Of a DNA stretch of 37,312 bases, positions 29,952-37,312 are shown piece after piece. Position 1 is the stretch's first letter. Each line of letters starts with the position of its first letter. This DNA comes from Chromera velia (Eukaryota; Sar; Chromeraceae). Under the pieces are notes generated by a model. It was given only the letters and a program-made list of their open reading frames with translations, did not search any database and was not told the DNA's origin. The DNA lies in contig JAHBMJ010000545.1 in assembly GCA_018398765.1 (NCBI GenBank), positions 1-37,312 of the forward strand, given 5' to 3'. A program made the translations under genes and the position numbers.

Positions 29952-30387
29952 TGCGACTGTTTTGTATTTGCTCGCGAGGTAGCGCAAACAAAATTGTCCC
30001 ATCAGGCAAAATCACCCCTGTTGTGTATTTGCAGCGCAAACAAAATCTTCCCATGCATCCGCGCCGTTTCTTGTTTCGCTTTCCGGGCCGTTCGCACGGA
30101 GTGCGTCAGGGTATACGAATATGTGAACACTGATGAACAGCGTTGAATATCCGCATCATGATGCCTTAAATTTGCAGTACAAAAAATGGTGTTAGTCGAT
30201 CACTCATTACCGACTGTCTCCTGCGACTGTGTGATTGTTTTGATTGTGGCCGCACGCGTTTGAATCAGAAGGAAAGAAGGGATTGTCTCTGTTAAACAAG
30301 TTCTTCCTACCTGCCCGATACGCATTCAGACGTCTTCTTGGCTGTGAGCGTGCATTAAGCAGGCTGGTTCTGTCTTGCCTTGTGGTG
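29952..30387. promoter_or_regulatory. region upstream of COG3, beginning with a dispersed repeat
   Basis: The first 90 bp repeat the CTCGCGAGGTAGCGCAAACA unit also found at 24550-24712. The rest must hold the COG3 promoter and leader. No TATA-like box is convincing. A frame opens upstream of the chosen ATG from 30244, but without a start codon of family character. Confidence 0.4.
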
Positions 30388-32648
30388 ATGGCAAGTCGTC
30401 TAGAGGATTTGCTCTCGCGCCTTTCCAGGCGGATCACCGAAGAGGTTTCGATTACAAGCCGGGACGGGGAGGGTGGGGAGAGCGGAAGAGGAGACGCCAA
30501 AGTGGCACCCGGGGGCGGGGGGGAGATAGAAGCAGACAGAAAGGACGACGGGGGAGCAACGACGCAGGAAATCGAGTTCTATAACTTTTGGAAGTCTGTG
30601 TCTTCTCAGCAAACGCACAAGAAAGGCCAATTCAGAGAGAAGCAGTGGGCAACTGTGGAGACCCTTTGCCGTCTCTCCACTGATATCCGTGACCAGATTG
30701 CGCACACATCCGCTTGCGTGGACCGTCTCAAAAATGCCAAAGCGGAGGTGTCCAGCAAAACCGAAGCGTTGGATTCTCTTTGCGAATCCGTTCTGAAACA
30801 GAAGAAGCAAGCGGAGAACGCCGCAGCCTCAATTGGCACCCGGCTGATCCACTTCGACCGTCTGGAGTCTGTCACTCAGAAGCTCTCCCCACACTCCTAC
30901 ACACAAACAACGCAACAGAAACACCAGCCATCGCTGGAACATAATCCAGCGAATCAAAAGCCATCCGTGGAGGCAGCAGGGGGGGCATCAGATAAGGAGA
31001 ATAGATTCGAGGCGGTGGAGGACTCGCCGCTTCCTATCCCTATCTCCGTGAGCGAATTTGCGCGCTGTATGAACGAAATAGACGAGTCGCTGGTCTTCTT
31101 CGAGACCCACTCGGACTTCCTCAACGCATCCCAGTACTCTCGGCAGTTCGAGCATCTGCGTCATCGCGCCTGTTCGCTCATCCGGACCGCTCTACAGACG
31201 TCCGTCGACAAGTGCTGCGCGCAGGCAGAGGCACAAACGAGGAACCCGTCGCAAATTGGGGGCGTGTCCAGAGGCGGTGGGTCAGTCGGCCCGTCCTTTT
31301 CTTTTCTTTTCTTTTCTTTTCCTGTGCATGTGAAGGGGGAGCCTGGGGGCTTGAAGAAAGCGCAGGGGATTTGCTTTGCGTGGTTGCGGCATGAAAGATT
31401 AGGTGCGACCTGGGAAGACAGGAAGGAAGATGAACAGACAGACAGACGGGGGCTGCTTTTTACTTCTGATTTCATATTTTGGACTGAAGCGTCTCTCTCA
31501 CTTTCTTTCTTTCTTTCTTTGTCTTCCTCCCTTTTCTTTCGATGGATTTCTTCCTTCGTGTGTAAGGAAGGTCTGGCTACTCAGCAGGAAGGAAGAGTCA
31601 ACAGAGCCGCCCCCTTCCTCTCAAATCAATGTAGGTATGTGCGTTTACACCTTTTTCTTTCTATCTCTATGACCTGCGCACGAACAGAATGAACATTCAT
31701 GGAAAAATTCTGCACAAATTCCCCCCTCCCCCCCTTTTCATCTTTGTGCGTGCTGCCTGTCCGATGTCATGTGTCTGCCCTCAGGCTCGCTTGACGCCTC
31801 GTCTCTCTACGTGCGCTTCCGTGCGGCTGCCTACGCCCTCAGGCCCCTCACTGACCTCCTCAGTCAACGCGCCTGCAGCGTAGACGGTCTGAGCGTGCCC
31901 AACAACACACACGCTGCAGGCGCAAGAAGGGAGAGGGGCGGGGAGAGAGAAGGCGGCAGTGCCTCTTTGACTGTCTCACTGGGCACGTCCGCTGTGGAGG
32001 CCTACACTTCTTTCCTTCAAACCCTGGAGGGGTACCTGGTGGCGGCGCGGCTGCGGTTGGTGGAGGGCCCTCTCAGACGTCACTTGCTGTCGGTCATTCA
32101 CGCGCACCGGGAGACGGCGGGAGGGGGGAAAGCGGGAGAGGAAAAGGGAGAGGGGGCGATGGAGGGGATCGGAAAAGGAGACGGATGGGAGAGGGACACT
32201 GAGGCGCTCCCTCTCGCTCCCGCCTGTCGGCAGTGCACCAGCTATCTCCTCTCGGTGGCACAGATGGAAAGGGCCACATTCGACGCCTTCTTCGCGACCA
32301 GACACCCCCAGCCTGCGATCGCGGAGATGCTAGAAGGCCTAGCTCTGGTCTTCTACGAGATCGTGAGACCCCAAATTTTGGCGTGCCACGACATAGAGGA
32401 ACTGAGAGGTCAGTCCGGGGGATTTTTTTTTTTTGCCTGTCGCGTAGATGGACGTTCGCTTTCGTCTTTTCTTTCCTTTGTCGCTTCGTTCTTTGATTAT
32501 CTGTTCTTGACTTTCCTTTGAGATTTGATACAGTCCCTGCTTGAATTCAGCCTTTCATCTTTCCTTCAATGCCCGCGGGAGCTCCCTTAAGTCGTTTTCC
32601 GTCCTCGCTCTTGATTTGGACGATCGAAGCTTTCTTTTTTCGCGTGGC

Positions 32649-32739
<91 letters not shown>

Positions 32740-35700
32740 AGAGAGAGAGAGAGAGTTTTCATCCCTCTCATTCCCTGTGTTGTTCGTTCGTTGATGGGGG
32801 AAACAACCCATTTAAACGTCCAAATGAACCAAAACTCCCAAAAACCAGAAATTGCGGAGTCTCTCGCCCTCGACGTGCTTGAGCCCCACGGCTTCTCTGG
32901 ACTCTCTGGCAGAGCGGGGGGGGGAGGGGGAACTAGCGGGCGCAGGGAAAGTGGAGGGGGGTCGCAGGTGGGTGTGGGGGGGAGACGTGGGCATCCAACC
33001 GGAAGAGAGGGGGACGGCGTTGACAATCAGCACCAGCCTGTTCCTCACGGGTCCGGTCAGGGTGGTGGGGAAGCTTTGGGGGGTTTGGCTTCGATCCTTT
33101 CTGTTCTCGCCCGTCTCCATAGGGACGTCCAAGAACGTCTCATCTTCCGAGCAGAGACCTTCATCCGAGACGAAATTGCCTGCTGGAGAGCCCTCAGCAG
33201 ACCGTCCCACCAGGCCCTCAGCAGCTACCCCCAAAGGCTTTTCTTACAACAAAACACCCACCTCAATTCTTCTGCGACTTCTTTCTCTCGTGCGGCAACG
33301 CTCGAGGCCCCTTCGTCCTCCTTTGCCCCGACCGCTCCCTCTGCCCCAGCAGGGCCTGTAGCTGCGGCCGTTGGGGGGCAGGGGAGGGGCCCACCAGCAG
33401 CACCCCCTGTTCCCCCCCCGACAGCTGCCGACCTGCAGGGGGAAGAGCAACAAAGAGAAATCCAGACGCCGTTGCAGCATGCGAATGCAGAGACAGGGGT
33501 GGAGGCACAGACGGGGGGCGGAAAGAGAGAGAGCGAAAAGGGAGGAGGTTCACTTCAGCCTGAGATTCCGCCCCACGAGAAGGGAAAGCTCCTTCTTCTC
33601 CGAAACCCAAACGGAAGGGCTCGATGGTCAGTTGGTCAGCCGGTGCATGTGTCCGTCAGACTGAAGGAGTCAGTCAGACGAAGGAGCAACTGTAGACTCA
33701 TAGGGGTGCCTGCAGGAGAGAAAGGACATGCAAAAGCGCTTCCTCTCGAGTTTCAAAAGAAGAAGCAATCGGAGGTGGAATGTGCCCCTCCCCTATCTCT
33801 CTCGTGATTGGCCGCATGGTGGAAGGGAGAACGGCCGTCTTCTCTTCTTTCTTCCTTTTCTTTGGATGGTTTCTCCTTTTTCTTTGCATGAGAATTAAAT
33901 TTCGCTCTCCCTCGCCCCCCCTCTCTCCCCTCCCCTCGATCAGGTTCCCGGCCCTTGAACGCACGGTGTGGGTCCTGTCGCGTCTGTACTCGGTGGTCGG
34001 GTTTGAGTCCTTCCAGGCCCTCGGGCAAGAGGCAGTGGTGGAGTGTCTGCAGGCGCTCGTCCAGGGGGCTCGTGTGATGGAGGAAGGACAGGGCGCGGTG
34101 CTGCACCCTCTCCTCTTCCTTGTTCAGCATCTTCTAGTGGGTCTCGTCTTCTTTTTTTTTGCGTCTTTTGCTTCTCTTGCTGTTCTAATCCTGTGCGTTC
34201 TTCTCTGCCCTCTCGTCTACGCTCTTGTGCCTGCTTCATTGGAAAGACGGAAGGGCCCGTGGTGGATTATCTTCTTATTTTTCTGTGGTCCTGGGGGACT
34301 TGTTATTTATGGATTACACCGAAATGTCTTCTTCCTGTCTGTACGTCGGGCTGGGGGCGTATCGATGTATTGGCATTTACTTAAAGTCCTGTTTCATTTT
34401 TGTCTTTTCTGTCCTGATGATATTTACGCGTTGCTTTTTTGCTTGTCTGTAAGCACACACGTTCATATTCGTTGGGAAAAAATGTCCCACGTTTTCTTTT
34501 ACTGACCTCCCCGTTCGAATGTCCGTCGAATCTGTTCCGGGAGGGAAAGAGCGGAAAGAATGGGTGTAGCTTGATGCTTGAAGGAAATCCCCCTGTCGGG
34601 TCTGCATAGGCATGGGCAGGATGGTGTGCAAGTGGAGAGGAGAGAGAAGGCGCATTCAATCTATTAATATTCATACTCTGTGGCGCGAATGGGGAAATGG
34701 CTGTTCGATTCTGATTCATCCACATTTTTTCGTGTGTGAATTCGGCTCTCTCGAACTCCGCCTCATTGCTCTGAGGGAAACTGTTTCCGCTGAGGAAGCG
34801 GGTCTGCTTTTTTTTTCGATTCCCTGTGCAGGTGTCTACCCTTGTCTTGTTTTGATTTGTTGCCTGCCCCCTTTCCTTTCCTTTCTCATTCATCAATCAC
34901 GCCTCCCTTCATGCGCATATGAATGCAGCTGCTCCGAGAGCAGGTGGCCACGTTCGAGATCGAGTTGGTGAGGAGCGAGCGCGTGCTTGATTTCTCCAAA
35001 CTCCGTGCGACCCTCTTCTCCCTCGTTCCTCATGGATCCAACACCCAGGACCAAAAAGAGAAGGACAGAGCTGAGGGGGGAGGGGCTGAGGGGGCAATGA
35101 GGAGGGACAGCAACAGCAGTGGAGTGAGGACGAGGACAACCCAGAATGGGCAACACTTCAGCATCTCTTCCAGTCTGGACGTTCTCAGAGCGTTCGCCCC
35201 TTCCCTCCACGAGACCCGAACAGACGCGAGGAGGGAGCTAGAAAGTGAACTGAAGAAATCCTGCGAGGCTCTGGTTGCCCACTTCTCCATTCGGCTCGTT
35301 CTCCCCCTCCCTGCCCTCACCTCCCTGTCACACACCGTGCAAGCGCACCGAGCAGAAAGAGGAGAGAGCGCCGACGTTGCTGCCGTCTCCCCCCTTGAAG
35401 CTCATCAGGTGGAATCCGTGGCTTCTCACATCCGTTCTTTTCTTGACAACTTGAACAGAGAAACCCCCACTCTCGTCAAATGGGTACGCCTGTATCTTTC
35501 CCCCAACCCCCCCGTCGTCTCGTCTTCCCCCACGGGTTCCACGCAGCAGCAGAGTCTGAGTGGAGCACAACCTCCTGCACCCACCCTCACGGCCGGGGCC
35601 CTCAACGCCGGGGCCCGTGGAGGGGGCGGGGGGCCAGGCGGTCGGGGAGACGGAGGGGCCAGTTCGGTGGTTTCTCTGGCGCCTAGTGGGAGTTTCGCGA

Positions 35701-35915
35701 ATTCCTCTTCAGGGCGCGACCGCGAGAGGGACCCCGTGGTTGTCCTTTGGAGGGCAGTCCACGCGGCAGTCATGGACGCGGTCAAACAGGCAGATCGTAT
35801 CTTGCGTGTCGACCTCTTCCTCTCAGATGAGCAGATGAGCCAGACGGGCTGGCCGGGAGTTGCCGAGATACAGTCCCTCCTTTTAAGGCTTTTCAATGAA
35901 GCCATGGAAGACTAA
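30388..35915 (+). CDS. COG3: conserved oligomeric Golgi complex subunit 3 (Sec34), 5 exons
   Basis: Exons 30388-31276, 31785-32408, 32849-33626, 33944-34136 and 34929-35915 join in one frame (3471 nt, 1156 residues). COG3 is a lobe A subunit of the eight-protein COG tether that captures recycling vesicles at Golgi membranes. Family blocks in order: EFYNFW and a coiled-coil segment, HFDRLESVTQKLSP, FARCMNEIDESLVFFETHSD with a following AxxLIRTAL-type helix, SLYVRFRAAAYALRPL, YEIVRPQILACHDIEEL, DVQERLIFRAETFI, WFPALERTVWVLSRLY, LFLVQHLLLLREQVATFEIE. Three of these cross splice junctions and become correct only after splicing, which supports the model. Human COG3 is about 830 residues; the excess lies in Gly/Pro/Gln-rich inserts in exons 1, 3 and 5. 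The exon 3 acceptor (AAAACCAG) lacks a pyrimidine tract, so that border is the weakest. Confidence 0.9.
31299..31320. repeat. TTTTC pentanucleotide run in COG3 intron 1
   Basis: Four CTTTT units shortly after the exon 1 donor; another CTTT run follows at about 31500-31520. Intronic. Confidence 0.75.
32650..32755. repeat. CT, TG and GA compound microsatellite in COG3 intron 2
   Basis: (CT)n at about 32650-32671, (TG)n with ATGTATG interruptions up to 32737, then (GA)n to 32753. The CT and GA blocks are complementary and can pair, putting the TG run in a loop. Confidence 0.88.
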
Positions 35916-35995
35916 TCGATGGAGCGAGCAACTGACCGCACGTGCTAGCGCGTGTGTGAGCTTCTAGGCCGGCACTGGATATAAGAGAACGCTGC

Positions 35996-36001
35996 AATAA
36001 A
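35996..36001 (+). terminator. candidate polyadenylation signal of COG3
   Basis: AATAAA stands 80 bp after the COG3 stop codon, in the correct orientation and at the point where sequence turns AT-rich. Only position and sequence support it. Confidence 0.45.
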
Positions 36002-36062
36002 TCTATCTTTGGTACACGATTTACCCACTAGTTTGCCTAGGATTTGTCTGGTTTAGAAAAAC

Positions 36063-36110
36063 GATTACCACTGTTTTAGTAACAAATTTGGTTACGAAAA
36101 CAATGGTAAT
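36063..36110. repeat. near-perfect 24-bp palindrome
   Basis: GATTACCACTGTTTTAGTAA at 36063 faces its inverse TTACGAAAACAATGGTAATC ending at about 36110, with almost no loop. GTACGATTACC and GTCACCAAATT/AAATTTGTTAC words follow within 150 bp. It could be the core of a small hairpin element or a 3-prime structure of either gene. Confidence 0.7.
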
Positions 36111-36729
36111 CAATGTGAATCTGTACGAATCTCTGTACGATTACCGACAATAATTTATACCGGAACCTACTCTAACCATGATGAAAATGATTAATTGATT
36201 GGTTTAATACCACGCGGCCTAACAACGGCTTCGTCACCAAATTAAATTTGTTACTCCTAACAGCACAATACTAGGCACAGTATAAATAATGTGACTATCA
36301 TACGGCTAATAACATCGTATGTGATGCCCCGTGGTTAGCCAGAGCTAAATGGTGGCTCACCGGCTTTAGCTGCCGCCTCAATTCAAACTTTTGAATTCAA
36401 TCCAATAAATTATTAATTATTATAGTACTATAAGATTAATATCACTAGTTAATATCATTATAACCTCCCTTAATCTAAGTATCACTTAAAATAACATAAT
36501 CAAGATGATTCATATCCGCAAGATCATTTTTCAAAAGACCTAATAACTGCCAGTGTAATAATTATCTGCGTAATTACTGTAATAAAATACATGCACATAT
36601 TAATTATTGAAATTTAATTACTACAGCTTAGTAAGCATGTGATGCTCTGTTCTGAGCTCTATCTGTAACACTCTGACCCAGCTGTTTTTTGTATAATGCA
36701 TTGATTTTCTTACAGATTTTTGACTACAA

Positions 36730-37286
36730 TTACCCGTTCATTGATTTCTTCTCTTTTTGTGCTTCATCGGACGCCACTGCCGCGCCAGCAAGAGCAAAAA
36801 AGATCCCGCTGGCTACGTAGGCAGCAGCGACAGAGGTGCCAACCTGACGTTCCAAGGAGAGAGAAAAAGAGACTGACGATTAAGCAAGAACCAATCCAGC
36901 GATTTGAGAAGAGCTTTTAAAATTTAAAACAACGGGAAACCGGAGCGAGTCGAAGCGTGGAAAAAAGAGAGAAGAGGGAAGGACAGAAACAAGAAAAACC
37001 ACTAATACTAGAAACAAAACAATGTGAAAACGGGGACCACCCTGTTCTACAGTAAGAGAAAAGAAAAAATTGTCGCCCGTCTACATGCCTACATGAAAAG
37101 ACTGAGATGAGAGTAGAACCAAACGCATCAATCAATCGATCAACTGACCACTGCTGCAATCGCTTCTGCCGACTGTCCTCTTCTGGCGACCTCTGCGCCC
37201 AACAGGACAGGCAGCGCATTTCCAAAAAGAGTTGTCACCTGGAAGAGGCCCTGAGTCGTGCCTGTCAACGAGGAGGGCACCTGGGT
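36730..37286 (-). CDS. C-terminal end of a multi-pass membrane transporter (partial)
   Basis: Two minus-strand exons are visible: 37286-37149 (acceptor GTGCATGCAG before it, donor GTCAGT after it) and 36843-36730 (acceptor AACGTCAG, stop TAA). Joined they give 83 residues in frame. The first holds VPSSLTGTTQGLFQ and TLFGNALPVLLGAEVAR, the second a membrane helix around AAAYVASGIFFALAGAAVA and a charged tail EAQKEKKSMNG. The pattern, a short loop with a polar turn, a Gly-rich helix and a final helix with a cytosolic charged tail, resembles the last two helices of major facilitator (Spinster-like) carriers. The exact family and substrate cannot be told. The gene continues beyond the window. Confidence 0.55.
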
Positions 37287-37312
37287 CTGCATGCACACAC
37301 GCAGCCGGGAAG

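Larger units (their letters stand above)
35916..36729. other. convergent intergenic region, AT-rich
   Basis: Lies between the COG3 stop and the stop of the minus-strand transporter gene, so both 3-prime ends fall here. It contains the hairpin listed separately and many short AT-rich words. No gene is visible. Confidence 0.6.

Overview
This is a nuclear genomic window from a eukaryote. Protein genes are split by many short GT-AG introns. The donors are often GTCAGT or GTGAGT, and most acceptors follow a CT-rich tract ending in GCAG. The introns are packed with microsatellites and tandem repeats, and the proteins carry long low-complexity insertions. I infer an alga or other protist; an alveolate alga such as a chromerid (Chromera-like) is my best guess, but I did not prove it and had no search available.

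Layout. From 1 to about 6350 I find no gene. This stretch holds CT and CAGT simple repeats, a six-copy 190-bp satellite, a decayed duplication and small hairpin elements. From 8930 down to 6352 (minus strand) lies a three-exon CobW/COG0523 GTPase gene. Its first intron consists exactly of two 143-bp repeats, each starting with a copy of the beginning of exon 2. A divergent 687-bp gap separates it from a 14-exon P4-ATPase (lipid flippase) gene on the plus strand, 9618-22531. All P4 catalytic motifs can be read after splicing, and the predicted protein (about 2126 residues) is far longer than usual.

From 22532 to 30387 lies an AT-rich island of mobile DNA. It contains hairpin MITE-like elements, a 413-bp foldback element, dispersed repeats, and a Merlin/IS1595-like DNA transposon family. 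That family is present as a 3.5-kb copy (26433-29944) with an apparently intact two-exon transposase and a 0.7-kb internally deleted copy (25613-26335). A five-exon COG3 gene (Golgi tethering complex subunit) occupies 30388-35915 on the plus strand. It converges on the last two exons of a probable membrane transporter gene on the minus strand (36730-37286) that runs off the window.

The three complete genes belong to unrelated cellular jobs: metal-chaperone-type GTPase, phospholipid flipping and intra-Golgi vesicle tethering. Flippase and COG3 both serve the secretory pathway, but I infer no operon-like relation. Exon models were built by hand. In each multi-exon gene the joined exons keep one open frame and reproduce family motifs across junctions.
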